Notes: generated by a model not told the origin, from the letters alone. A stretch of DNA of 64,000 nucleotides from Embleya scabrispora DSM 41855 (GCF_000372745.1 NZ_KB889691.1:20147-84146), one strand, 5' to 3'; positions 20,221 to 29,030 are shown, counted from the stretch's first letter. Made by a program: numbers and translations.

Positions 20221-21642
20221 ATGAAGCACGAGCAGACGAGCGAGCGGTCGGCGCGAACGGGGGCGGCATTCGCGCTGCTCGCCGCGGTGCAGGCGATCCT
20301 CAACACGTCGGTCACCATCACCTCGGCCGCCGGGCCCGACATCGCCGCCGACCTGGACCTCGGCGCGTCGGGTCTGGTCTGGGCCGGCGCCGCGTACACC
20401 CTGGCGTTCAGCGGCCTGCTGCTGCTCGGCGGCCGGGTGGCCGACCTGCGCGGGCGGCGGGCCGGCTTCCGGATCGGCACCGCGGTGTTCGCCGCCGCGT
20501 CCCTGGCCGGCGCCCTCGTACCGGGCGGGGGGTGGCTGATCGCGGCCCGACTGGCTCAGGGCGCCGGCGCCGCGCTCGCCGCACCGGCCGCCATGGCGCT
20601 GGTCGCGGACGTCTTCCCCGGCGACGCGGCCCGCCGGCGGGCGATGGCCGCGTGGGGCGGGTTGTCCGGGGTCGGCGCGGCACTGGGCATGCAACTCGGC
20701 GGCGCGACCGCGACCTGGGCGTCCTGGCGCTGGGCGTTCGTGGCGCTCGCGCTGATCGGTCTCGCCGTCGCCGTGCTCGCCGGCCGGTATCTGCCGACCG
20801 GCCCGGCCCGGGTCCCGGGCCGCGTGGACGTGCTCGGCGCAGCCCTGGTCACCGGCGGCGTCGCGGTACTGAGCCTGGGGCTGGTGGCGGTGGGCACGCA
20901 CGGCTGGCTCGCCCCGGCGGTACTGCTGCCGCTGGCCGTCGGAGCGGCATTGCTGGCGGCCTTCGGCGTGGCCGAGAACCGGGTCGCGGCGCCGCTCGTA
21001 CCGCTGTCCTTCCTCGCCTCCCGCCGACGCGTGGCCGCGCTCGCCACCGGAATGCTCGCGCCGATCGCCGGGTCGACGGCCGCGTTCTTGATGTCCTTGT
21101 ACTTCCAGCGGGTGCTGGGGTGGTCCGCGCTGCGCTCGGCGATGGGTTTCGGCCCGTACACGCTGATGCTGATCGCGGTCAGCGCCGGCAGTGTGCCGAT
21201 CGTGGCCCGGTTGGGCGTGCGGTGGACGGCCGCACTGGGTCTGGCCACGATGGCGGGCGCCTTCGTGCTGTTCTCCCGGATCAGCCCGGACGCGGCCTAC
21301 CTCGGAGCACCGCTTGCCGGCATGCTCACCCTGCCCATCGGCATCGGTCTGACCGCCGCGGCGGCCGTGGTCGCCGCCACCCGCGGCGTGCCGCACACCC
21401 AGGCCGCCCTCGCCGGCGGCGCGTTCAACACCACGATGCTGCTGGGCCCCACCGTCGGCATGGCCTTGTTCGCCTCGCTCGCCGACGCGCACACCGGTGC
21501 CGGCTCCTCCCCCGAACAGGCCGCCACCGACGGCTACGCGTTCGCCTTCCGGGCTGCGGCGGCGCTGTTCGCCCTCGCCGCGCTCGCCTCGGTGAGCCTG
21601 CGGGCCCGCCGCACCCCCAGCCCCCGGCCCGTCCGGGTCTGA
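20221..21642 (+). CDS. MFS drug exporter (DHA2/EmrB-QacA type)
   Basis: Proton-driven multidrug efflux protein of 473 residues with about fourteen hydrophobic segments. The MFS motif A is GGRVADLRGRRAGFRIG (residues about 79-95), and motif C-like GLSGVGAALGMQLGG follows at about residue 142. The divergent TetR gene and operators that overlap the promoter suggest induction by an exported compound. GGAAGGGG precedes the ATG. The SGNH hydrolase gene follows 46 bp later, probably on the same transcript. Confidence 0.9.
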   Translation: MKHEQTSERSARTGAAFALLAAVQAILNTSVTITSAAGPDIAADLDLGASGLVWAGAAYTLAFSGLLLLGGRVADLRGRRAGFRIGTAVFAAASLAGALVPGGGWLIAARLAQGAGAALAAPAAMALVADVFPGDAARRRAMAAWGGLSGVGAALGMQLGGATATWASWRWAFVALALIGLAVAVLAGRYLPTGPARVPGRVDVLGAALVTGGVAVLSLGLVAVGTHGWLAPAVLLPLAVGAALLAAFGVAENRVAAPLVPLSFLASRRRVAALATGMLAPIAGSTAAFLMSLYFQRVLGWSALRSAMGFGPYTLMLIAVSAGSVPIVARLGVRWTAALGLATMAGAFVLFSRISPDAAYLGAPLAGMLTLPIGIGLTAAAAVVAATRGVPHTQAALAGGAFNTTMLLGPTVGMALFASLADAHTGAGSSPEQAATDGYAFAFRAAAALFALAALASVSLRARRTPSPRPVRV

Positions 21643-21688
21643 GCACCACCGAACCACCACCCCCACCCAGCAGAGGAGTTCACCGATC

Positions 21689-22822
21689 ATGACCACGACG
21701 ACCTGGGTCGCGGGCTTTCGCTCCGCCGTGCTCGACCCGAACGAGAGCATCCTGATCCAGCCCTCACGGGGTTTCCGCGACCAGACGGTGCGGCAGATCC
21801 TGCACCTGGACGGCGGCGGTACCGCGCTGCGGGTGCTGCTCAGCAACGAATACGGCAAGGAACCGCTCGTCATCGGCGCCGCCCGGGTGGCCGTGGGCAC
21901 CGGCGACGGCACGGTCGACCGCGACACGGACACGGTGCTGCGCTTCGGCGGCGCGGCCGAGGTGACCATCCCCGTCGGCGGATTCCGCCGAAGCGACCCG
22001 GTGGAGTTGGCCGTGCCCGCCGGGACCGACCTGGCGCTGACCCTGTACCTGCCCGGGGACACCGGCCTCGCCACCTACTCCGCCACCCCGTCGCAACTCG
22101 CCTACGTGCTACCGGGCAATGCCGTCTCGGCGAACTTCGTGGGCGCGGAGGAGGCGGACAACCGCTACTTCGTCGCCGGCGTGGACGTACTGGCTCCCGA
22201 AGGCACCACGATCGCCGTGGCCTTCGGCGACTCCTGGTTCGAGGGCGGGGGCACCTCAACCGGTGCCAACCTGCGCTTCCCCAACCAGCTGAACCGACGA
22301 CTGGACCGGGGTTGGGTGGTCAACCAGGGCATCGGCGGCAACCGGCTGCTGACCGACGAGGTCGGCCTGCGCGGCCTCGCCCGCTTCGACCGCGACGTGC
22401 TCACCGTGCCCGGGGCCACCCACGTGCTCTTCCACTTCGGCCTCAACGACCTGGGCCTGCCGGGCATGACCGGCGAACCCCCGGCCACGGCTGAGGATTT
22501 GATCGCCGGATTCACCACGCTGGCCGCTCGGGCCCGGGCGGCGGGGCTGATCGGCATCGGGATGACCATGGGCCCCTACGCCGGCACCATCTATCCCGGC
22601 GTCGACAGCATGCAGGGGCGGGTGATCCGCCGTCGGGTCAACGACTGGATCCGCACGGCTGCGGTCTTCGACGCGGTCGTGGACGTCGCGGCGGCGGTGC
22701 GGAATCCCGATGCGCCGGACCACATCCGGCCCGACCTGGACAGCGGCGACCACCTGCACCTGAACGACGCGGGCGCACGGGCGATGGCCGGGGCCGTGGA
22801 CCTGTCGTACCTGCGACTGTGA
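21689..22822 (+). CDS. SGNH/GDSL hydrolase
   Basis: Esterase/lipase-like enzyme of 377 residues. The first 160 residues form a beta-rich accessory domain. The catalytic domain has block I AVAFGDSWFEGG (nucleophile Ser), block II GIGGN, block III FGLNDLG (Asn) and block V SGDHLHLNDAG (Asp-His pair). This layout, with an N-terminal jelly-roll-like part, is common in actinomycete SGNH esterases. No signal peptide is seen. It follows the TetR-controlled exporter closely, so it may act on the same inducing compound. Confidence 0.9.
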   Translation: MTTTTWVAGFRSAVLDPNESILIQPSRGFRDQTVRQILHLDGGGTALRVLLSNEYGKEPLVIGAARVAVGTGDGTVDRDTDTVLRFGGAAEVTIPVGGFRRSDPVELAVPAGTDLALTLYLPGDTGLATYSATPSQLAYVLPGNAVSANFVGAEEADNRYFVAGVDVLAPEGTTIAVAFGDSWFEGGGTSTGANLRFPNQLNRRLDRGWVVNQGIGGNRLLTDEVGLRGLARFDRDVLTVPGATHVLFHFGLNDLGLPGMTGEPPATAEDLIAGFTTLAARARAAGLIGIGMTMGPYAGTIYPGVDSMQGRVIRRRVNDWIRTAAVFDAVVDVAAAVRNPDAPDHIRPDLDSGDHLHLNDAGARAMAGAVDLSYLRL

Positions 22823-22857
22823 CGGCACCACCGGGCCCGGACACACTCCCAGGCACC

Positions 22858-22907
22858 CGACGGGCGCCCGGCCTCGCGTCCCGCGACGCGGCGGCGGGCG
22901 CCCGTCG
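22858..22907. terminator. Bidirectional terminator between the SGNH hydrolase and the kinase-like gene
   Basis: CGACGGGCGCCCG (22858-22870) and CGGGCGCCCGTCG (22895-22907) form a perfect 13-bp stem with a 24-nt loop between two convergent transcription units. Confidence 0.75.
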
Positions 22908-22948
22908 CGTGTTTCACGGCGGCGAACACCGGGCGTGCGGCGTGCCGT

Positions 22949-23785
22949 TCAACACGGATACGGCGACGCCGGGCGCACCACGGCCCGGCCCGCCGGGTCC
23001 AGTGACATCGCCGCCTCCAGGAGCGCCTCCAGGTCGGGATCCGGCCACGGGCGCACCACGGCCAGCGGGGGCCGATGCCGGCCGGTGGCGATGTCCTCCA
23101 GGATGTCGGCGGCACCGATTCGCCCTCCGATCGCCCGATCGGTGGCCGGCGCGCGGCCGGTCCACGCCGCCCGGAACGAGGCGCCCAGGCTGTACACCTC
23201 CGCGGCGTCGGTGAGGCACACGTGGTGTCCGGGCCCGGTGTCCAGGAGTTGCCGGGCGATCTCGGGGGCCGTGGTCAGGTCCATTCCGCCCCGATAGGGA
23301 ACCGGCAGCGGAAGCAGATCCGGGTGCTGGGTCAGATCGTGGTCGATGAACTCGATGCCGCCGCCCGGGGTGACCAGGATGTTCATCGGCTGGATGTCCC
23401 CGTGGTGCCAACCCACCGCGTGCAGCCGCGCCAGCGCCGCGAACGCCCGCCGGGCCAACGCGGGCAACCGGTCCGCGAGAGAGGGACCGGTGCGGCGTAC
23501 CGACTCGCACCAGCGCCACAGGGTCTTCCCCGGACGCCATTCGACCGCCGTCCACACGCCGTCGCCGACGTGCCCGTGTGCGCCGCCGACCGGATACAGG
23601 CCCTGTTCGCGCAGGATGGTCAACGCGCGGGCCTCGTGGTGCAGCGAGGCGACCTCGGCCGGCCTCTCGGCGGTCTTGATCCGCCACCCTCCGGCCCGCC
23701 AGGCGTGGGTGTGATGCGAGGTCAGCGGGCGGGGCCGGTCGGCGATGCCGAGGGTCTCCAACGCGGCGGCGAGCAGCGGATCCAT
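22949..23785 (-). CDS. Hanks-type protein kinase-like protein of the graspetide cluster
   Basis: A 278-residue protein with the landmarks of the protein-kinase fold: ATP-site Lys37 (WRIKTAE) and Glu51 (HHEARAL), catalytic loop GWHHGDIQPMNIL (HGD 128-130, Asn135), IDHD in place of DFG (Asp148), an APE motif at 173-175 and DAAEVYSLG (subdomain IX). It is close in style to aminoglycoside-kinase/lanthipeptide-kinase domains. It starts 2 bp after the ATP-grasp stop, so it belongs to the same transcript. Its substrate is unknown; phosphorylation of the precursor peptide or of an immunity target are both guesses. Confidence 0.8.
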   Translation of the reverse strand: MDPLLAAALETLGIADRPRPLTSHHTHAWRAGGWRIKTAERPAEVASLHHEARALTILREQGLYPVGGAHGHVGDGVWTAVEWRPGKTLWRWCESVRRTGPSLADRLPALARRAFAALARLHAVGWHHGDIQPMNILVTPGGGIEFIDHDLTQHPDLLPLPVPYRGGMDLTTAPEIARQLLDTGPGHHVCLTDAAEVYSLGASFRAAWTGRAPATDRAIGGRIGAADILEDIATGRHRPPLAVVRPWPDPDLEALLEAAMSLDPAGRAVVRPASPYPC

Positions 23786-23787
23786 TC

Positions 23788-24765
23788 TCACATTCTGGCG
23801 GACGCGCAGGACACGACGGCCCTGCGCCGGGCCGGGCCCTCGGACAGGACCCGGGCGAGCCGCGCCGAGATCGGCAGGCCGGTCGCACTCTCGATCCAGC
23901 CGAACTCGCCCACGCAGTTGGTCTCCAGGTAGGTCCAGCCGGCCGAGGTGACCACGAAGTCCAGCGCGGCGTAGACCAACCCGAGGTCGCGCACGTGCTC
24001 GACGCACGCCCTCGCGATCTCCGCCGGCGGGTCGATCGCCCGGTACTCGGCCGTCTCCTGCGGAACGGCCCGCCAGTCGAGCGCACCGTCCGTCCTGATC
24101 GCGGCGGCGAACACCCGATCGTCCACGACGGTCACCCGCGCGTCGAACAGTCGGTCCTCGACCAGGGCTTGCAGGTAGTGCAGGGTGCCGGCGATGCCCG
24201 TCAGGTCGTCCGAGAGGTGGATGCGCGTGGTCGGGATGAAGGTGGTGTGCCGCTGGGTGAGCGCCTTGACCACGGCCTTGTCCCGGTGTGCGGCGATGAA
24301 CGCGCGGGCCGCATGCGGATCGCTGGTGAACAGCGTGTCGGGCACCGCGAAACCGTTGCGCGCGGCGGCCGCCAATTGGGTGGGTTTGTGCAGCGAGGCG
24401 GCCACGACGGTGGGGTCGTCGATCCACACCTTCAGCGGGTGCGCGCGCAACAGGCCCAGCAGGGCTGTGGTGTTCTCGTCCGCACGCCAGCGTTCCTCGG
24501 CGGCGGCCAGTGCGTCCGGCCGGGTGGGCTTGCGCCAGTAGACCGCACAGCGCTCGTCCAGGGTCACCGTCGCCCGCCCCGAGGTCAGTACGGTGTGCCA
24601 GCGCCCACCGGCGAACCGGCCGGTGACCAGCGGGCGTTCGCGCAGTCGGCCCGGGTCCAGCCGAAGCAGGGCCACGGGGCCGCCGAGGAGGTGCGCCGCC
24701 ACCATGTCGGCGGTCAGGTCCTCCTCGGTGGCCACGATCACGACGCTCGCGTCGTGATCAGTCAT
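23788..24765 (-). CDS. ATP-grasp ribosomal peptide maturase (graspetide synthetase)
   Basis: A 325-residue ATP-grasp ligase of the MvdD/TgmB kind that makes side-chain ester or amide links in a precursor peptide. Visible features: N-terminal DLTADMVAAHLL, the CAVYWRKPTRP segment typical of these maturases, HKPTQLAAAARNGFAVPDTL, nucleotide-site KAVVKAL, and metal-site LDFVVTSAGWTYLETNCVGEFGWI with LETN near the C-terminus. It overlaps the precursor gene by 8 bases, coupling the translation of substrate and enzyme. Confidence 0.88.
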   Translation of the reverse strand: MTDHDASVVIVATEEDLTADMVAAHLLGGPVALLRLDPGRLRERPLVTGRFAGGRWHTVLTSGRATVTLDERCAVYWRKPTRPDALAAAEERWRADENTTALLGLLRAHPLKVWIDDPTVVAASLHKPTQLAAAARNGFAVPDTLFTSDPHAARAFIAAHRDKAVVKALTQRHTTFIPTTRIHLSDDLTGIAGTLHYLQALVEDRLFDARVTVVDDRVFAAAIRTDGALDWRAVPQETAEYRAIDPPAEIARACVEHVRDLGLVYAALDFVVTSAGWTYLETNCVGEFGWIESATGLPISARLARVLSEGPARRRAVVSCASARM

Positions 24766-24949
24766 CCTTCTTGTATCCCCTGGGCTCCTGCGTTCCGGTG
24801 TAGGTGCCCGAGTCGACCGCGTGGATCAGCAGCTTGCCGCCCGGGGTGACATTGACGCACAGATCGGGATCGTAGTGATGGCGGGGCAGTGCGGGCGCGC
24901 CTCGGGTGGGGACGGGGGCCCTGCGGCCGAGAATCAAGGGACCGGGCAT
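24758..24949 (-). CDS. Putative ATP-grasp-modified RiPP precursor (graspetide)
   Basis: A 63-residue peptide that overlaps the ATP-grasp gene by 8 bases. The leader has LGRRAPVPTRGAP and HHYDPDLCVNVTPGG, resembling ATP-grasp target RiPP leaders (P-x-P, then YDP-x-x-x-V). The C-terminal core VDSGTYTGTQEPRGYKKDD offers Thr49, Thr51 and Thr53 as donors and Glu55, Asp62 and Asp63 as acceptors for omega-ester links. ATG at 24949 is preceded by AGGAGAGG; upstream in-frame ATGs would add an N-terminal extension but lack so good a ribosome site. Confidence 0.75.
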   Translation of the reverse strand: MPGPLILGRRAPVPTRGAPALPRHHYDPDLCVNVTPGGKLLIHAVDSGTYTGTQEPRGYKKDD

Positions 24950-25226
24950 GACCTCTCCTGACTGTGGGTGTCCGACGAACCCGAAACGGTGCGTCATCTT
25001 CATCAACGCCCGGATGGTGCCCATCAGTTGCACCTGCTTGGCAAAAAGAGCCGACGACCGCGTCCGGGCGGCCCCGAGGCACTGTCCGACAGGATGGCCG
25101 GAATGCGGCCCTTGCGGTGTGGCGCCACACCTTCGGCTGCCCTCCGCGCCGGCCGGCATCGTTCGCCGAACGCATCGGGACGCTCGTGCTCCGGGCCGGG
25201 CAACGCCGGGGTCGCAGGCCGCGCGT
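24950..25226. other. Intergenic region upstream of the graspetide operon
   Basis: This 277-bp gap lies between the MMPL stop and the precursor start, both on the minus strand. It holds the 16-bp palindrome at 25116-25131 and no convincing gene. A minus-strand frame in phase with the precursor runs through it but lacks conserved-looking sequence until about residue 15 before the chosen start. Confidence 0.5.
25116..25131. promoter_or_regulatory. Perfect 16-bp palindrome upstream of the graspetide precursor
   Basis: GGTGTGGCGCCACACC is fully self-complementary and lies about 170 bp before the precursor start. It may be an operator for the peptide operon; no cognate regulator gene is adjacent. 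Confidence 0.4.
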
Positions 25227-27434
25227 TCAGTGCGGTCCCGCTCCGCCGCGGGCAGCGGGTATGCCGCCGCTCAGGCGTTCCTCCAGGCGTTTGCCCTCGA
25301 TGTCCGGGTCGGGGACGTACTTGGCGAACCACTGGGGGTGGTACCACAGCTTGGCCCGAACGATCGCCATCGTCGCCGGAACCAGGGTCAACCGGACCAC
25401 GAAGGCGTCCAGGAAGACACCGACCGCGAAACCGAACCCGATCGCCTTGATGGTCGGGTCGTCGGTGAACATGAACGCCACGAAGATCGCGAACATGATC
25501 AGCGCCGCCGCCGTCACCACGCGCGCGGACAGCCCGGTGCCGCGCGCGACCGCACCGCGCGCATCGCCGGTATCGGTGAAGTCCTCCTTGATCCGGGAGA
25601 CGACGAACACCTCGTAGTCGCTGGACAGTCCGAAGATGATCGCGAGCATCAGGATCGGCAGAAAGCTGATCGTCTCGGTCGGGGTGATGTCGAAGATGTC
25701 CTCGCCCCAGCCCCATTGGAACATCGCGACCTCGGCCCCGAACGCCGCCGCGATCGACAGCAGGAAACCGATGATCGACTTGATCGGCACCAGGATGGTT
25801 CGGAAAGCGAAGGTGAGCAGCACGAACGCCAACCCCACCACCACGAGCAGGAACTCAGGAAGCGCGGCTAAGAGTTTGGCGGACACGTCGATGTTGGACG
25901 CGGTGCTGCCGCCGACCAGGATCGGCGCGCCTACGCCCGCCTCGATCGCCGCACGGTTGTCGCGGATCTGGTGCACCAGGTCGGCCGTGGTTTCGGAGTT
26001 CGGCCCGGTCGTGGGAATCACCCGGACCACGGCCACCTGATCGTTCACGGCGAGCGGACCCGCCGCCGCCACGTCCGGCTGCTGCTTCAGCGCGGCCACC
26101 AGGTTCTGCAAGCCGGTCTGGTTCACCGGCCCGTCGGCGACCACCAGGAGGGGTCCGTTGAACCCGGGCCCGAAACTCGCGGCGGTCAGGTCGTACGCCT
26201 TGCGTTGGGTGGAGGACTCGGGCTGGGAGGCACTGCTGGGCAGGCCCAGTTCCATGCTCGTCGCCGGGATCGCCAGCACGAGCAACAGGCCGACGCCGAG
26301 GATCAGTGCCGGGATCCGAAAGCGCACCACGAAACGCGCCCAGGCCGCGCCGAAGGTCCGGGCCGGTTCGATCGCGACGATCCGGGCGACCTCCTCGTGG
26401 TGCCCGGGCCGCAGCCGCGTGTCGATGAACGAGGCGACTTTGGTACCGGCGAAGCCCAGGATCGCGGGCAACAGGGTGAGCGCGATCAACAACGCGACCG
26501 CCACCGCCGCCGCGGCGCACAGCCCCATCAGGGTCAGGAAGGGGATGCCCACGACGGCCAGCCCGCACAGGGCGATGATCACGGTGAGCCCGGCGAAGAC
26601 CACCGAGCTGCCGGCGGTGCCCAGGGCCAGGGCCACGGACTCCTCCACGGCCATGCCAGCGATCAGATTGTTGCGGTGCCTGAACAGGATGAAGAGCCCG
26701 TAGTCGATGCCGCAGGACAACCCGAGCATGAGCGCCACCGTCGTGGACGCCGACGCGATGTTCACCACCGACGCGAGCGCGGTCACGCCCATCAGGGCGA
26801 TCACCACGCCGATGATCGCGTTGACGATCGGCACACCGGCGGCCACGATCGCACCGAACGTGATCAGCAGGATGATCAGCGCGATCGCCAGGCCGATCAC
26901 CTCCGGCAGCTCGGAGGGAGTGATCCGCCAGCCCGGGTACACACTGCCCGAGTACTCGACCTGGACCCCGGCCTGCCGGGCCGGCACCACCGCGTCCGCG
27001 AGCTTGTCCAAGGTGGCGTCCTCGACGTCCGCCGGCTGCGCGGTGTACTGCACCCAGCCGAGCGCCACGTGCCCGTCGGGCGACACGCCCTGATCGGTGA
27101 ACGGGTCGGATACGGAGGCCACTTGCGGCACGGCACGCAACTGCGCGATGGCCGCCTCGATACCGGCCCGAGGACCCTGGTCGGTGACCTTGACCGTGCC
27201 CTTCCCGGCGAACACCACCTGCGTCTGACCGCCGCCGAGCGCGGGCAGCTTGTCGTTCAGCAGGTCCGTCGTACGCTGCGCCTCGGTCCCGGGAATCGTG
27301 AAGGTGTCATTGGTCTTGCCCCCACTCACCATGGCAAGGACGACAGCTCCCGCCGCGACGGCAAGCCAAACCGCCAACACGAGGCGCCGATGCCGAAATG
27401 CCCAGCGCCCCAGCCGGAACAAATAGGTGGACAA
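25227..27434 (-). CDS. MMPL family RND transporter
   Basis: Membrane transporter of 735 residues with the duplicated MMPL/SSD layout: an N-terminal helix (LVLAVWLAVAAGAVVLAM), an extracytoplasmic domain, a helix block (around 180-350, with GLSCGIDYGLFILFRHRNN), a second extracytoplasmic domain, and a second block (GLSSDYEVFVVSRIKEDF, then GFGFAVGVFLDAFVVR). The GxDYG and SDYE motifs hold the proton-relay Asp/Tyr pairs. TTG at 27434 follows GGGAGG; GTG at 27449 is an alternative. It may export a lipid or peptide, and its position upstream of the graspetide genes makes that peptide one candidate. Confidence 0.92.
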   Translation of the reverse strand: MSTYLFRLGRWAFRHRRLVLAVWLAVAAGAVVLAMVSGGKTNDTFTIPGTEAQRTTDLLNDKLPALGGGQTQVVFAGKGTVKVTDQGPRAGIEAAIAQLRAVPQVASVSDPFTDQGVSPDGHVALGWVQYTAQPADVEDATLDKLADAVVPARQAGVQVEYSGSVYPGWRITPSELPEVIGLAIALIILLITFGAIVAAGVPIVNAIIGVVIALMGVTALASVVNIASASTTVALMLGLSCGIDYGLFILFRHRNNLIAGMAVEESVALALGTAGSSVVFAGLTVIIALCGLAVVGIPFLTLMGLCAAAAVAVALLIALTLLPAILGFAGTKVASFIDTRLRPGHHEEVARIVAIEPARTFGAAWARFVVRFRIPALILGVGLLLVLAIPATSMELGLPSSASQPESSTQRKAYDLTAASFGPGFNGPLLVVADGPVNQTGLQNLVAALKQQPDVAAAGPLAVNDQVAVVRVIPTTGPNSETTADLVHQIRDNRAAIEAGVGAPILVGGSTASNIDVSAKLLAALPEFLLVVVGLAFVLLTFAFRTILVPIKSIIGFLLSIAAAFGAEVAMFQWGWGEDIFDITPTETISFLPILMLAIIFGLSSDYEVFVVSRIKEDFTDTGDARGAVARGTGLSARVVTAAALIMFAIFVAFMFTDDPTIKAIGFGFAVGVFLDAFVVRLTLVPATMAIVRAKLWYHPQWFAKYVPDPDIEGKRLEERLSGGIPAARGGAGPH

Positions 27435-27778
27435 GCCGCCTCCCTCCACACCGACCGACGGACCACGGCCCCTTCACCGCTCGCCACACGACGCCCACAG
27501 CTGCACTAAATCACCACAATCCAGCCAATTTTGCCCGCCCTGTCGCACAAACCTCGCAACGACGCGCCGACGAACCCGAAAGCCCCCGGGCCGACCGAAA
27601 GGAGCCCGCTTTCCGGGCTGCGATCGCGCCCCACAACGCCCGCCCACCGCGGCTGCCGGAAAGGCCGGGGACCGTTCGGTGTCGGGCGGGCAAGGACCCG
27701 CCCGCATCGGGGCAGGCCCGGGTCGGGTGCGGTTGGCGTGATCTTCGTGGTTGTATCGGGACGAACGTCTGCCTCCCG
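27435..27778. other. Intergenic region between MMPL and rhomboid-like genes
   Basis: A 344-bp divergent gap with no convincing gene. It should hold both promoters, but I see no clear -35/-10 pair. Frames that cross it have Arg/Pro-rich translations typical of non-coding high-GC DNA. Confidence 0.45.
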
Positions 27779-28576
27779 ATGGGAAGACCCTTGCGCGTGC
27801 CCAGCCCGGAGTCGACACGACGAGCCCTCGGTGCGGTCCGCGACTGGATGATCTCCGCCCCCGGTACCTACATCTGGCTGCTGATCCTTTATGTGACCAC
27901 AGCCGACCTGTACGTGCGCCTGACGGCCGACGAGCGCATCGCCTTCCTCCGTCGACAGAGCACGAATCTGCACAATCTCGACACCGCGCCGCTGCGGGTG
28001 TTCGTGGCCAGCGCCGTCTGGGACCAGGGTCTGCACCTGCTCAAGTTCACGGTGATGTTCACCGTGCTGTGCGCGGTCGCCGAGCGGTGGATCGGGACTC
28101 GGCGGTGGCTGGCCGTCGCCGCGCTCGGGCACGTGGGCGCGACCTGCGTCAGCCAGGCGATCGTCCTGGCGCAGGTCCACGATGGCACTTTGGCGCGGAG
28201 TGCGCGCTTTCAGTTGGACGTCGGCCCCAGCTACGGGTACATGGCCGTCGCGGGCGTGCTCTGCTACCGGATCGCCGGCCCGGGGCGATGGCCTTATCTC
28301 GCGGGCCTGGCGCTGTACGTCGGCCTGCCGATGTTCGTGCATCGGGACTTCACCGCGACCGGACATCTCAGCGCGGTGCTGATCGGACTGTGCTGCCGCC
28401 GGTTGACGCGTGGGCGGCCGAAGTGGGACTCGGGCGCGTGGTGGCGCACGATACGTCCGCGGCTCGGGCCGCCCGGTCCCGCGCCGCAGCCGGCACAAAG
28501 CCCCCGCCCCGCCGCCGGCTCGGGAGAAGCGGCATCCACCCCGGAGGCGTCCGGCAGTTCACCGAACGGGCGATGA
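27779..28576 (+). CDS. Rhomboid-like intramembrane protein
   Basis: A 265-residue polytopic membrane protein with about six hydrophobic segments (first YIWLLILYVTTADLYVRL). It retains the rhomboid protease dyad: GPSYG (GxSxG, nucleophile Ser) and ATGHLSAVLIGL (His). Between the first two helices is a loop with NLHNLDTAPLRVFVASAVW, a form common in actinomycete rhomboid-like proteins. The tail after residue 215 is Pro/Ala/Ser-rich and likely cytoplasmic. The start is uncertain: ATG 27779 or GTG 27797, the latter 10 nt after GGGAAG. Confidence 0.8.
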   Translation: MGRPLRVPSPESTRRALGAVRDWMISAPGTYIWLLILYVTTADLYVRLTADERIAFLRRQSTNLHNLDTAPLRVFVASAVWDQGLHLLKFTVMFTVLCAVAERWIGTRRWLAVAALGHVGATCVSQAIVLAQVHDGTLARSARFQLDVGPSYGYMAVAGVLCYRIAGPGRWPYLAGLALYVGLPMFVHRDFTATGHLSAVLIGLCCRRLTRGRPKWDSGAWWRTIRPRLGPPGPAPQPAQSPRPAAGSGEAASTPEASGSSPNGR

Positions 28577-28658
28577 CCCGCTCGACACGCACCCGGTGAC
28601 CTCCGCACGCCCGTCACCGATCACGAGCGCCGGCCTCGCCGGAGCCCGCCCGGCCGCC

Positions 28659-28976
28659 TCACCGCTCCCGCACACGCCGTACGAGATCGGCGGCGGCCTC
28701 CGGCCGGCGGGCGTGCTCGAACTCGAAGCCCGCCGCGAGCAGCTCGCGCAGATTGGCCTGCGTGTAACGGCAACTGACGCTGCGACCCGCGAGGTTGATC
28801 ACCACATCGCTGCCGTCGACGGCCTTCACCCGGCCCCCGCGGTCGTCCCGTCCCAGCAAAGCAATCCCGGCCGCTCCGGTCGCCTGGTCAGGATCACCAC
28901 CTCGTGGCCGGCCGCCCGCAGCGCGGTCGACAATCGTGCCCACCTGCCCGGTCCCCCCGGGTATCACAACCTTCAT
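28659..28976 (-). pseudogene. Decayed SDR epimerase (TIGR01777/YfcH type)
   Basis: The frame begins MKVVIPGGTGQVGTI, the NAD-binding start of these epimerases, then loses sense. Shifting frame restores LRAAGHEVVILTRRPERPG, after which the original frame resumes at VDGSDVVINLAGRSVSCRYT. The body of the protein, about 200 residues, is missing. ANLRELL joins directly to AAGFEFEH and EAAADLVRRVRER, which belong to the extreme C-terminus of the family. So there are two compensating frameshifts and a large in-frame deletion. Intact homologues have about 300 residues; here 105 codons remain. Confidence 0.8.
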
Positions 28977-29016
28977 CGAACCCCCTCGGTCCCGGGAACT
29001 ACCCCAACCCAAAGAA

Positions 29017-29030
29017 TTGAACGCGTTCAA
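29017..29030. promoter_or_regulatory. 14-bp palindrome upstream of glgX
   Basis: TTGAACGCGTTCAA is a perfect palindrome between the epimerase remnant and glgX (109 bp before the glgX start). It has the look of a TetR- or LacI-family operator. No regulator gene is adjacent. Confidence 0.45.

Noticed and set aside
22949..23785. Aminoglycoside phosphotransferase as the function of the kinase-like gene
   Set aside because: The catalytic HGD-x4-N would fit, but the APE motif and the DxxEVYSLG helix favour a protein-kinase fold, and the context is a peptide cluster.
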